Source: Melanopsichium pennsylvanicum (taxonomy: Eukaryota > Basidiomycota > Ustilaginomycetes > Ustilaginales). Taken from it: 64,000 bases of DNA. Numbering within the stretch: position 1 is the first letter of the stretch; every line of letters starts with the position of its first letter. The translations under genes and the position numbers were made by a program. A model generated the notes under the pieces. That model had not been told where the DNA came from, did no database searches, and saw only the letters and a program-made list of their open reading frames with translations. Positions 1 to 9,368 of the stretch are shown here, one piece after another. Where the stretch lies: assembly GCA_900208305.1 (NCBI GenBank), contig OAPG01000009.1, forward strand, positions 681,104-745,103, written 5' to 3'.

Positions 1-498
1 CTCGACCAGCGAGCCCAAACTGTCTGCAGCCTGCTCATTCAGCACTCCAGTGACTTGGGTATATTCGGTATCGTCGTCCTCATCCACCATCGCGAAAGGG
101 CTTGTGGAATCGCGTGGAGGCTTGACACCCAACTGAAGCGTGGTTGCTTCCTTCTCGTTCTTTACCTTTTCCCTTCGTTCGATGGCATCCTCGTGAAGGG
201 CAATGCGACGGCGTTTGGCTTTCAATCGGCGCCAAAACCAGAATGCAAACGCGCCACCAAAAGCGACGATAAAGAATGCAGCAAGTCCACCGCCAAGCGC
301 AGATTTGTTGGTACCTGAATCAGCAGAATAGCCAGGGATTGCGACGCACTTGTTGACAGGACAATCTTGACAAGAAGAACGAAAGATTTGTTGACACTGC
401 TTGCCTTTGGGGCAGGCGGGACAGGGTGCGATGTTGTCACACACCGCGCAAGCTTGACGCTTCTTGAGCATAAAGGATTGTGGATGTGAGCGCTTCAT
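1..498 (-). CDS. OPY2: Opy2-like membrane anchor protein (partial, C-terminus beyond window)
   Basis: The frame is open from an ATG at 498 to the window edge (166 codons). A second in-frame ATG lies at 471. Residues about 17-50 hold eight cysteines in the order CxxC, CPxC, C, CxxC, C, the pattern of the Opy2 N-terminal domain. A single membrane helix follows (about 75-95, Gly/Ala/Phe rich, ending FWFWRR), then a basic and later acidic cytoplasmic tail. In yeast, Opy2 anchors the Ste50-Ste11 module at the plasma membrane for the HOG and filamentation pathways with Msb2/Hkr1-type sensors. Family assignment rests on the cysteine spacing and topology. Another small cysteine-rich single-pass protein cannot be excluded because the C-terminus is missing. 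Confidence 0.7.
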   Translation of the reverse strand, partial: MKRSHPQSFMLKKRQACAVCDNIAPCPACPKGKQCQQIFRSSCQDCPVNKCVAIPGYSADSGTNKSALGGGLAAFFIVAFGGAFAFWFWRRLKAKRRRIALHEDAIERREKVKNEKEATTLQLGVKPPRDSTSPFAMVDEDDDTEYTQVTGVLNEQAADSLGSLVE

Positions 499-1278
499 AA
501 TATAAGGAGGTTGAAAGTGATAATTTTTGGTTGTAGGACTGAATATTGATTGCTGACCAGAGCAAGTACAAGAAGAGTAAGTAGCAAGCGCAGCAAAGGT
601 GTGGCGAAATGGTGGGAGATTAGACCTGACTACGAAAACAAACCGAAGAGCCAGCTTCGGTGATGTGATGCGATGGCAAAAAAGAAAGAGAGAGTGGTTT
701 GCGATATGATGATTGCAAAGGTTTCGTAATGGATGATGTAGAGACTGTGAGAGTGAATGTATGATCGGAAGACAAGATGGTTCAAGATGATAACCAAGGT
801 GATGACGAGCAACACAAGCTTTTTGTATGACACATATGACACATATGAGACACACAGTGTCCGAACGTCGCGTATTTTCTGATGCAAAAACTGTGCCGTG
901 CCGAGGGTGAGTAAAAAGTATTTAAATAAATTCAAATGGCGCGTTTGATTATATAATAATTGGGCAACAGAGATCGGTGTTGTGCACTATGCCGAGCGAG
1001 CGCATCTTAGCTTTGGTCCCTCTGTCCTTTGTTCTCTTTCAAAACTCATATCAAACACTTTGTTGGACTCGCTCTGACTCCCTTTCCTCTTTGGCTGGCA
1101 TTGTTATTCATTTACATACATGCCCCCATACACTGTCGCTATCAACTTTTGGCTTCCTTTCTCAAGCATCGAAATCGTTTTATACTTGCACGCTCTCTCT
1201 TGAAATCCACACTCGCCTTGTATGATATTGAACAAACGCAATACTGTATATGCCCTGTTGAGGTTGAATATTTCGGTT
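499..1278. other. Intergenic, promoter side of the Opy2-like gene
   Basis: No convincing gene. It holds the 5' flank of the Opy2-like gene and the 3' flank of the lipoate ligase. A short direct repeat of GACACATAT occurs near 829-850. ORFs of 82-101 codons here lack family features and look like chance frames. Confidence 0.5.
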
Positions 1279-1320
1279 CATGAATGAATGAATGAATGAA
1301 TGAATGAATAAATGAATAAA
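1279..1320. repeat. GAAT/AAAT tetranucleotide microsatellite
   Basis: About ten tandem tetranucleotide units (ATGA/ATAA register) end immediately next to the stop codon of the lipoate ligase gene at 1321-1323, so they would lie at the start of its 3' UTR. Length variation here would not alter the protein. Confidence 0.85.
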
Positions 1321-2739
1321 TCATAGCACGGTTCGCAGCCAATTGAATAGCTTACTTTCAATGCTCGAGCCCTCTTGACCCATCACTCCCGCAGCCGCGG
1401 CCGCATCTAAGCTCTTGTTTGCCTCGTCGGGTCGCCAAGGAGGTGGTAATGCCAATTCATCGTACTTCCTCCCATGCAGTCCCTGTATCAGTCTTGTCAC
1501 TTGTCTCTCCAAATCAGCATTATCAAATCTTGCCTCGAACAGCTTTGCGTCCAATACAACGCCGTGTTTCGAATGGATCTCAATCGAGAATGGACCCCAA
1601 CCTTTGCTTTCTTGCTTCTGCTCTGTCGCATCAATAATCTCGGATGCATCATGCAGACTAACCTTGTGTGTAAATTCCGGTGTCTGTCCAAAAACCCATT
1701 GCCAACTTTGTAATTCGTCAAAGGTTTCCTTAAGTTTCAATTTGCCTTGATTCCATTCGGGTTTGTTCAAATTTGCTTCGTCCACTATCACCGCTACGCT
1801 TGCTTTTGAACTTGCCAAAGATGAGCTTGAAGATGAGGAAGCGGGGTATGTGCGGTGAAACTCATCCACCACGGCTTGCACGAATGTGTGGTGAGAGAGC
1901 ATTGCTTTCCTATCCGGGAAAGCATCTGTCAAATTCGCCACTGGAGCAGGAACCGAAGCTACCCCTTTTGTAACCAACAGATCTCCCCTATCATTCCTCA
2001 ACGAACTGCCTAAAGATGCTAGACTGGCGGAAAGAAGCATGGTTCCGTGATGATATGCTCTTTTGTTTACCAGCTTGTAAGCGCTTCCTGAAACTTTCCT
2101 TTCCTCGTACCCATCTTGGTCTGCCTCTGTTTTGGTCTTGAGTGTAGAGTTGAGATCGAATCCACTCTTGACTCTTATACAGATGTCGTTTCTTGCATTG
2201 ACGTATGCACCCGTTTGGCTTCGTGCTAGGTCACAACTACTTAGATGTAGACCCACGGGTAAAGCGTTGAGTGCACGAGCTACGAGCTCCGCATGTGTGC
2301 GTCGATCAAACGCTTCTCGTGAAATGTGAAATGAATAGTTGGTATTGCCCAGATCGTGATAAACGGTTCCACCACCCGATCGACGTCGAACCATGCTAAG
2401 TCCAATAGATCGCATAGCTGAAGCATTCAACTCTTTCCATGGATTTTGATTGCGTCCCACAACCACACACGGTGCATTACGGTACACAAAACAAATCGGA
2501 ATCCAAGCATCGACGGTGCGGAACAGACAGTCTTCGAAAGCGAGATTGAACCATGGATTCGTCGACGTCGACACGTACGCTTGCGGTGCAGTGGGACATG
2601 TGGTGGAAGAGGTGGTCACGCTTCGTGCTCTTGTGCTTGAGACTAGGGACAAGGTTCGAGGTATTCGTGACAAACCTCGGCAGGTGATTGGATACAAGGT
2701 GATGATCGTACCCATTCCGAATGGTGACCTTGGTGTCAT
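1321..2739 (-). CDS. AIM22: Lipoate-protein ligase A-like protein, mitochondrial (Aim22-like)
   Basis: Single-exon gene, about 472 residues from the chosen ATG at 2739. The frame is open to 2871, but the extra N-terminus is unlike the family, while from 2739 or 2715 it starts with an Arg/Ser-rich presequence typical of matrix import. The LplA fold is clear: RRxSGGGTVYHDLGN near residue 130, and KVSGSAYK with HHGTMLL further on, which carry the lipoyl-adenylate binding site and the conserved Lys. A C-terminal accessory domain is present, with an acidic and Ser-rich insertion. Family role: attaches lipoyl groups to E2 and glycine-cleavage H proteins in mitochondria. The Ser run (about 300-310 of the mature frame) is an unusual insertion. 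The exact start is uncertain. Confidence 0.85.
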   Translation of the reverse strand: MTPRSPFGMGTIITLYPITCRGLSRIPRTLSLVSSTRARSVTTSSTTCPTAPQAYVSTSTNPWFNLAFEDCLFRTVDAWIPICFVYRNAPCVVVGRNQNPWKELNASAMRSIGLSMVRRRSGGGTVYHDLGNTNYSFHISREAFDRRTHAELVARALNALPVGLHLSSCDLARSQTGAYVNARNDICIRVKSGFDLNSTLKTKTEADQDGYEERKVSGSAYKLVNKRAYHHGTMLLSASLASLGSSLRNDRGDLLVTKGVASVPAPVANLTDAFPDRKAMLSHHTFVQAVVDEFHRTYPASSSSSSSLASSKASVAVIVDEANLNKPEWNQGKLKLKETFDELQSWQWVFGQTPEFTHKVSLHDASEIIDATEQKQESKGWGPFSIEIHSKHGVVLDAKLFEARFDNADLERQVTRLIQGLHGRKYDELALPPPWRPDEANKSLDAAAAAGVMGQEGSSIESKLFNWLRTVL

Positions 2740-3262
2740 TGAGCAATCCAAGAATAAGGTAGATTCTAAGTGGTTGACAAGATATTGTGTACAGAGAAAC
2801 AGCCCGAAATCCGATGCAAAGATTGAAGACCAACACCGCCAAAAGTTTGCTCTCTTGCACACTTTTAACACCTGTCAAGCACCCAACACGACGCCATCCA
2901 ACCCTCGACATTATTCAAACATCTCATTTGAATTGCCTACACAGCGCAAGCATTCACAAAGGTTCAAAGAACAGAATCACATTGACTGAAACAAGGAGAA
3001 TGGAAAATCAAATGAATTCGAAAAAAAAGTTTTTGTGAATATATGTGCGAGTGTGTGTATCAAACAACAAGGAAAAAAAGGTATGTAGATCACATGAAAT
3101 CGTGACAGGATCAAGTGAAAGATATAGAAAGAAAAACAGACATTGTTCCAATGACATCTAACAAATTTCAAGGTGGGATGGTGTCATCAATCCCAAACAC
3201 AAGTAGGGAGAGAGAAAGAGAGAGAGAGAAAGAGTATATGTAGGGGAGCTGAGGTGAGGTGA
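2740..3262. other. Intergenic
   Basis: 5' flank of the lipoate ligase and 3' flank of the mannoprotein gene, both on the minus strand. An AG-rich stretch (GAGA repeats near 3209-3232) lies just beyond the mannoprotein stop. No gene seen. Confidence 0.5.
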
Positions 3263-4435
3263 TTAGAGCATCATGGCACCTGCGATAACGGCAGCGAAAG
3301 CGAGTCCGGCAGCCGAGGCGGAGCTCAACATCTTGGATGCGCCACTGGTCTTAGCAGCAGAGCCATTGGAGCTAGAACCGGAGCTCGAAGACGCACTGGA
3401 CGAGGTGGACTGGGCAGCGGATGAGGTGGACTTGGCAGCAGACGAGTTGGCCTTGGCAGAGGACGAGGTAGACTTGGCAGAGGACGAGGAGCTAGATGCG
3501 GAGGAGGACGAAGAAACGAGCGACTTGATACCGTTGGAAATGGTCGAGACGGTCTGGCAATTGGAGGTGGAGGGGGTAGAGTAAGCGGCCTGAGGAGTGG
3601 ACTCATCGGGGCTGCCGTTAGTGTAAGAGTAAGTGGTACCGCCAGCAACATAAGTACCAGTGAAGAACTGAACAAAAGTGCTAGTCTCTCCGTCAGACTG
3701 CGGGTAGAGACCAGGAGGGTAGGCACTGTCACCATCGCAAGTCTCAAACACGTTATCATCGTAGTTACCAGGCATGACAAAGTTGCAACCCATGACGTCG
3801 AGCGTGTGCTGGCATTCGAGAGCAGTGGGAGCCTGTTCGGAACCAGCAATGCAAACTCGGAAGCAGATCTGGTTGTAAGACGCGTAGTTCATCCACTCCT
3901 CGTAGAAGACGTCTTCACCTGAAACATTCGAGGTGACATTGCCACCGACGGGGTTGCCCATGTTTGTAGCACCGTGAGGGTCAAGTTCACCTCCTTCGTC
4001 ACCATTCATGAAGCCAATGGTTGTGAAATCACCGACGGCCATCAGCTGAACGTAGAGCGGAGTCTTGACAAAGTGAGCACCGGTGACGGAACCATCAGGG
4101 ATGACACGAGCGTCGTTACGAGGCTTTGTGCAGTATGCGACGGTGATCTCCTCGACATCGGCAAGCGCCTGGCCAGTGCCGGGAGGGCCGAAAGTGCACC
4201 AGTCGTCAATCGAGTTGATGGATGCAAGACGAGAGACCGAGGTCTGATTGACGGAGGTATTGAGCTGAGCGGATGAAGGGTTGGTGTCACCGTTTTTGTT
4301 GGTGGACTTAACACCGGGGTAGTCTGCGCTGGGGGTGCCGTACGTGAAAGCAGGAACGGAGCTCTGTGCGCTGACAGCAGCGGCGGCGAGGACAGTGGCA
4401 CCAACAACGGAGGATACGGTCTTGGTGAACAACAT
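3263..4435 (-). CDS. Secreted GPI-type Ser-rich mannoprotein, macrophage-activating-glycoprotein-like
   Basis: 390 residues from the ATG at 4435. The frame is open further upstream to 4753, but the 4435 start gives a classic signal peptide (MLFTKTVSSVVGATVLAAAA, cleavage near AQS). The ectodomain shows the basidiomycete family pattern: DWCTFGPPGTG, then VAYCT, IPDGSVTGAHFVKTP, a GDEGGELDPHGA segment, and several paired cysteines. The last quarter is a Ser/Ala/Lys repeat tract (SSAKSTSSSAK type), then a hydrophobic end (AAGLAFAAVIAGAMML) expected of a GPI signal. A location on the cell surface or in the wall is inferred. Related proteins in other basidiomycetes are annotated as macrophage-activating glycoproteins, but the molecular function is unknown. 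The 5' flank is strongly pyrimidine-rich on the coding strand. Confidence 0.8.
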   Translation of the reverse strand: MLFTKTVSSVVGATVLAAAAVSAQSSVPAFTYGTPSADYPGVKSTNKNGDTNPSSAQLNTSVNQTSVSRLASINSIDDWCTFGPPGTGQALADVEEITVAYCTKPRNDARVIPDGSVTGAHFVKTPLYVQLMAVGDFTTIGFMNGDEGGELDPHGATNMGNPVGGNVTSNVSGEDVFYEEWMNYASYNQICFRVCIAGSEQAPTALECQHTLDVMGCNFVMPGNYDDNVFETCDGDSAYPPGLYPQSDGETSTFVQFFTGTYVAGGTTYSYTNGSPDESTPQAAYSTPSTSNCQTVSTISNGIKSLVSSSSSASSSSSSAKSTSSSAKANSSAAKSTSSAAQSTSSSASSSSGSSSNGSAAKTSGASKMLSSASAAGLAFAAVIAGAMML

Positions 4436-7400
4436 TTTGACAAAAATGCACTGTGGGAAAGCAAGGACGATGGTGATGGTAGAGAAAGGAGGAGGTGGTG
4501 AAGATGGAGATGGGGATGGGGATGGAGGGAGACAGGGTGTGAAGCAGTTGAAAGGGTTATCAAGTGTTTTAGAGTCAGAAGGAGGTATTGAAGGAGGAGG
4601 AGGAGTTGTATTATACATTAGCTCTGTCGACAAATGAAGCAACACACTTGGAGTAAAGCGGCAGGGATGAAAGGCGAAAGAGGCCGGCGGTACGGAAGCA
4701 ACAAAGGCAGTGTTCAGGGACCAAACGCGCAAATGGAGGCGTGATGCTGCCAACTCAAAGAGAGACAGGTTAGGGGATCAACAGTAGAGCAGAAGGGCCG
4801 GCGGCGGCGTTGGCAGTGTGCTGCAGGCCGGGGCGATCCTCGGACCAGGTTGGATGAGAAACAAACCAAACGACATGGCACAGATTTCAGAGAGACTAAG
4901 GAGCAGATTAACGAATGGTTTGTCTGCACTGCAGCAAACTGTTGAGGTCAGCCGAACGGAGGAATTCCATGGACGCATCCTCACATGCAGGCCTTGCTCA
5001 CAACTTGGACACGCATACACATGGACATTGGAATCGAGTAACAGATGAGTGGATTGATAGTGTCAATCTAAGAATAGAGACAGCGGCCAACGCGGATTGA
5101 GGATGTGTGTGTTTGTGTGAGGAAAGATGTGCTGAGTTCTGCTGGCAATAACAACGGGGCAATAGCAACCAACACTTTTATGAATTGCAGCAAAATGAAA
5201 TATGTGTGTGTGTGTGTGTTTGACTTTGCACAGGCGAATCAGCGGAAACGGCTTGTTGACCGAGGCTCGAGAAGCACAACAGCCACCAGAACAGTATAAT
5301 TATTATCGATAGCTCACCAAATCGTGTACAATACAATGCACGACCGAAGCAAGCCGCCGTTTGATACGGCAGCAAGAATGATGCATCTCACAATCACGCA
5401 CGTCAACAGTTAAGTTGCTTCGTGTTTTGATTCCTTTTTCTTTTTGTTTTTGATAGTTGTGTATAGCAGAACGTGTATAGCAGAACCAGTCGAGCTGCGC
5501 GCGAGCGTTTGTGTGTCATCTTCGGGAACCCGAGGTCGACTTCGCGCCCCCTTAAAAATTAAATTAAGTCTACTGTATTACTGTACTCATCCGAATTCAA
5601 AAAATCGAAATCTATAATTGAAAAAATATATATTGTGTCGGGCGGACCGGCGGATCGTGCGGAGGGCTGCATGGCAGTTAAGATTTGCTGTCACTTTTTT
5701 GAATTAACTCGCTGCTACAAACGGAGCGGACTTTGTAATGTGTTGGAACTGCTAAAATTTCTCTAACGTTCTTGCTACTGACTGTCCTGCCGAAACCCAA
5801 CAAGAAGAATGAAAACAACATCAAGATCTTTCAGTCTCGGCATCCAGCTTACTCTGATAATTAGGGTTATGGACAAAGCTGCCGGCTATGTCTTTCTGTC
5901 TACTCTATACTCGGAGCAGTCTTTGTAAAGATTAGTGTAAGAGCCGATGCACGAACAAAGCTCTAGACCGAGCGCTCTCATGCGCAGAATTGGGATGAGG
6001 TTCAGGATCAGTACTCTGGACGCGTGTCAGCAGGCTGCAATGTGAATGTGAATGTGAGAGAACGCTTTCCGCTTTAGAATTCGATTCAAGCATTAATAAT
6101 ATTCACGTGAGGTTGAGTGTTCAGGGTGCAGTAGGCTGTTGAGACGGTCAAAGCACAGCCTCAAGCCAAATCATATATACCAACAGTATTCCCTTTCAAT
6201 CCACCTCTGAAGCTTTTACTTTTGTATTTGGATTTAGATTGCTGCCAGCATCCCTTTCATCCGGCCGCTAAGAGATTGGAAACATGCTGACTCACACATT
6301 AATGTTTTCACACTTTTTCTGCCAAACAAGTTGCATGGCACGCGAGCTGCACCGAACGATTGGCGTCGCTTCTCGCTAATCACATATGTACTGTAATGTA
6401 AAGTACTGTAATGTAAAGTACAGTACAATAAATTTATGTTGGCCACACTCACCGAACTAGCATGTGGTAGCATGGTAGCCTGCTGTCAGAATCAGAAATG
6501 GCGAGCATCTGCTTACAACCCACGGAAAAAGCGTTTTTGCTCCAAGATATTGCCCATTCTTGTTCGCTGTCAATTGCAGCATGTAACAAAACAAATGCAT
6601 GATTCTCGGCTTGACAACCCTAACCCCCATCATTCTCCCCTTGGAATGCGATCCTTGTCGGCGGCGCATGCAAAGGCGCATCGCTTATCTTTAAAACAAG
6701 CGATCCTTCCAAGTGTAACATTAGCACGCGATGCAGATCATCTAGTCTACTCCAAACCAAGTGAGCGCCACGATCATCTTGGTCTGTCACCATAACCACG
6801 AATGCAGCCGAGATCGTTGAGATGCAATGCACAGTTGAATCTGGCTCGAGGCGTCAATGAAGCTCCCTTTGTTTCCAACCATGCGATACGCTTGCTGCAG
6901 GCGTCGAGATCAACCAAATGCATCCTGCTACTGTATCGTCCTTGAGCTATCTCGTCTTCGAGGTATTCATACATTCTTTATCTCATCAGCTTCGCCATCC
7001 GCTATATTCGTCACAACGCCTGTCATTGCTCAGCCCAAAATGCCGTCAATTAGGCTGACTTAGCCTGCAAATTCGCGATTTCTGCCCATGCATCTTTCTA
7101 TTTAGTACTAAAACCCAATCAACCCGATTCAATCAGCACAATTTTTGATTGACGATAGACTAGTTATTTTTGGGGCGGAAGCGTCCAAAATTACTCAGCC
7201 TGAATCAGCAATTCACATGCAACTTCGAGCCTTTTGGACCCTATAATTTTGTTGGGTAACACAGCTTAATTGCTGCTGCTGCTATTGCTGCTATTGCTGC
7301 TGTTGTTTGGTCGGTGACGTCGATGTGGCTTTTGCTTCTCTTGTGTCCTCTCAAGTCAACGTGGGAGACAGTAGATGGCCTCGCTTTCAGCAGCCAGTAG

Positions 7401-7599
7401 TGTCCATTACTTTGTCAACCTCGCCCTGGATCGCTCGAGGTGACACAGGTACGCCCTCGTGATTCCTTAAAAGATAGCATCAAACAACGTGGCAAACTTT
7501 TGTTCTCGCCACCACCATAACATTCGCTGCTCAACAGCATCAAGCTTATATCTAGTTCTGACCCTGATCCAAATCTTTACCCCTTGGCGAACCAGAAGC
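4436..7599. other. Long intergenic region, about 3.2 kb
   Basis: No convincing gene. The left part is the promoter/5' UTR of the mannoprotein gene. It contains GT-rich tracts, an AT-rich stretch near 5560-5640, a cluster of TACTGTA/TACAGTA heptamers (5571, 5579, 6389, 6404, 6419) and one CCCTAACCCC telomere-like octamer at 6618-6627. Two short minus-strand frames at 6620-6974 read partly like protein but overlap in different frames and have no recognised domain. Confidence 0.5.
5203..5219. repeat. (GT)n dinucleotide microsatellite
   Basis: An uninterrupted GT run of about eight units lies within intergenic DNA; a second, broken GT-rich stretch lies at 5105-5120. Confidence 0.8.
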
Positions 7600-8373
7600 A
7601 TGGATGCCCCGCTCCCAGACTACTATCGAACCCTTGGCGTGACTCCGACCGCCTCTGCCGCCGAAATCAAAGAAGCCTACAAGCGGCGTTCTCTCAAAAT
7701 TCACCCCGACCGCTTTCCCAACGCCACACCTGTTGAACGTCAACGATACACCCAAAAATTTCAGACCCTGGCCGACGCCTACTACGTTTTATCCGACACT
7801 CAACGTCGTCGAGAGTACGACTCGCTGCGCACCTCTCGTCCCTCCTCCAATTCTTTCTTCAGCGGCTTTGACGACGACGACCAAGAGGACACCGCATCCG
7901 AGTTTAGCGAAAAGGAACAATCTTATTCTGCCAACTTTTTCCAATCCTTCTTCCCCGGCGCTTTCAAGCAGCAAGACAATACTGACCAGACAGAGACCAA
8001 CGAGACAGAGACCAACGAGACAGAGACCAACCAAGACCGTCGTCGACGAGCTGGATCCAGCCAACCCGAAGCCGACGGAGTGTTTGCTAACGCTTTTGAA
8101 GAGCTCCTCAGGCCCGAAGTAAGCCGAGTCGCACCCATCTGGAAGTGGGTTGGTGGAGCCTCCGGTAGTGCACTAGGGTTCATTGTGGGAAACATTCCAG
8201 GAGCTCTCGCCGGTGCTTTCGCCGGTAGCCAGTTGGGTAGGATTAGAGACGCAAAGGGAAAGAGCGTAGCAGAGGTTTTTATGGGTCTAGGTGCCGGTCA
8301 AAGGGCAGAAGTTCTCACAAGATTGTTGCAGAGGGTGCTTCAACAACAGACTGGTCCCGTACCGCAATCATGA
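7600..8373 (+). CDS. J-domain (DnaJ-like) co-chaperone with Gly-rich C-terminal segment
   Basis: 257 residues from the ATG at 7600; an open frame extends to 7489, but the J domain begins at residue 7 with this start. The J domain (about 7-70) has YYRTLGV, the HPD motif in IHPDRF, and a helix IV ending RRREYD. An acidic linker contains three copies of a 12-bp unit encoding TETN (7988-8030). The C-terminus (about 185-240) is a Gly/Ala segment with GxxxG spacing (GSALGFIVGNIPGALAGAFAGS), which could insert in or associate with a membrane, then LGRIRDAKGKSV. The HPD motif stimulates Hsp70 ATPase; client and location are unknown. The stop codon overlaps the first ATG of the next ORF by 4 bp (ATGA). 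Confidence 0.85.
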   Translation: MDAPLPDYYRTLGVTPTASAAEIKEAYKRRSLKIHPDRFPNATPVERQRYTQKFQTLADAYYVLSDTQRRREYDSLRTSRPSSNSFFSGFDDDDQEDTASEFSEKEQSYSANFFQSFFPGAFKQQDNTDQTETNETETNETETNQDRRRRAGSSQPEADGVFANAFEELLRPEVSRVAPIWKWVGGASGSALGFIVGNIPGALAGAFAGSQLGRIRDAKGKSVAEVFMGLGAGQRAEVLTRLLQRVLQQQTGPVPQS

Positions 8374-9188
8374 ACGCTTTTATAATGTCGTCTAGTAGTA
8401 CTAATGGGAATCGGAAGGCGAAAAAGAGAAACAAGCTGGATAAAGACGATGCGACGACGGATCGTGGCAAGCTACGTGCCAATGCAGAGAGCAAGTTTTA
8501 CACCAGAATGATGCTACCAGGATACAATCAAGCTTTACCCCGAGCAGCACAGGACTTGGTGGAAGAGGCGTTGCTGGATCACGATCTAATTAATGCACCA
8601 GCAGACGATCGTAGGTGGGTGGAGCTTTATGATGAATTGCATCGTCTCGTTGCTGCCTCCACCGATGACACCTCTGCGTCCACGTCGAATACTATGACTG
8701 GAAAAGGGGACGTTAATCATGATGTGGAGGAGGAGGAGGAGGACGATGATCAAGAATCATACATCTGGGGCTCTTCATTGTCGTCGGAAGACGACGACGA
8801 ACTATGTTCTAATCCTAAGCTTTCTCGCAAAAGAGATACAGAAAGAGAAGCTTGGCTAGCCGCCACACTTCCGAACGCTGACCTCGCAGCCGCAGTACAC
8901 GCGTGCGTCTCGGAGCAGCTCACTAACAAGAAGGGTGGTCTGCTCAAGGGTGTGGTGGCGGAAAGTTGGGATCCAAATTCACTGGCTGCGTTGAGTATAC
9001 TGGTGGAGGAAGTGGTGAGATCTCAAGCAGGATTCAATGCCAGAAGGACAATGTTTGCCAAAGATCCAAGGAAACAGGTAGGTCTTGCTGCAGCAGCTTC
9101 AGATAGCAGAGGTCAAGGTACAATCCAACATGCTGACAAGGATAAAACAAAAAGAAATCTAAGTGGTAACAACACTCTACAGCCCTGA
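8370..9188 (+). CDS. Unrecognised acidic protein overlapping the J-protein stop
   Basis: 272 residues from the ATG at 8370, or 267 from the in-frame ATG at 8385. I do not recognise a family. The order is: a basic N-terminus (KAKKRNK, possible nuclear signal), a region with FYTRMMLPGYNQALPRA, an acidic run (EEEEEDDD near 120-130 and SSEDDDE near 140), and a well-formed helical part around 160-230 (AWLAATLPNADLAAAVHACV, then a WDPNSLAALSILVEEVVR segment). There is no room for a promoter of its own between this ORF and the J-protein gene, so it is expressed either from a promoter inside the upstream CDS or from a shared transcript. A 3' intron near GTAGGT at about 9080 is possible, so the C-terminus is uncertain. 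Confidence 0.6.
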   Translation: MNAFIMSSSSTNGNRKAKKRNKLDKDDATTDRGKLRANAESKFYTRMMLPGYNQALPRAAQDLVEEALLDHDLINAPADDRRWVELYDELHRLVAASTDDTSASTSNTMTGKGDVNHDVEEEEEDDDQESYIWGSSLSSEDDDELCSNPKLSRKRDTEREAWLAATLPNADLAAAVHACVSEQLTNKKGGLLKGVVAESWDPNSLAALSILVEEVVRSQAGFNARRTMFAKDPRKQVGLAAAASDSRGQGTIQHADKDKTKRNLSGNNTLQP

Positions 9189-9368
9189 TCTTGTCTCGGA
9201 CTTGGCTGTTACCTATACAAGAGCCATGTAAACGCCTATCGCAAGTAAGTAGATTGCAAGAAATCAATGCTTGAATACGAACAGAAACATGAATGGATTC
9301 ATACACTTTGTTGTTTTGGCTGCTTGTTGCGAGACCAGGGGGTTTAGTAAATGGATGGTGATTGTTGA

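Noticed and set aside
6620..6974. Two overlapping minus-strand frames (71 and 67 codons) that read partly like protein
   Set aside because: Different frames, no shared start, no domain; a splice or indel would have to be assumed. At most a gene relic.
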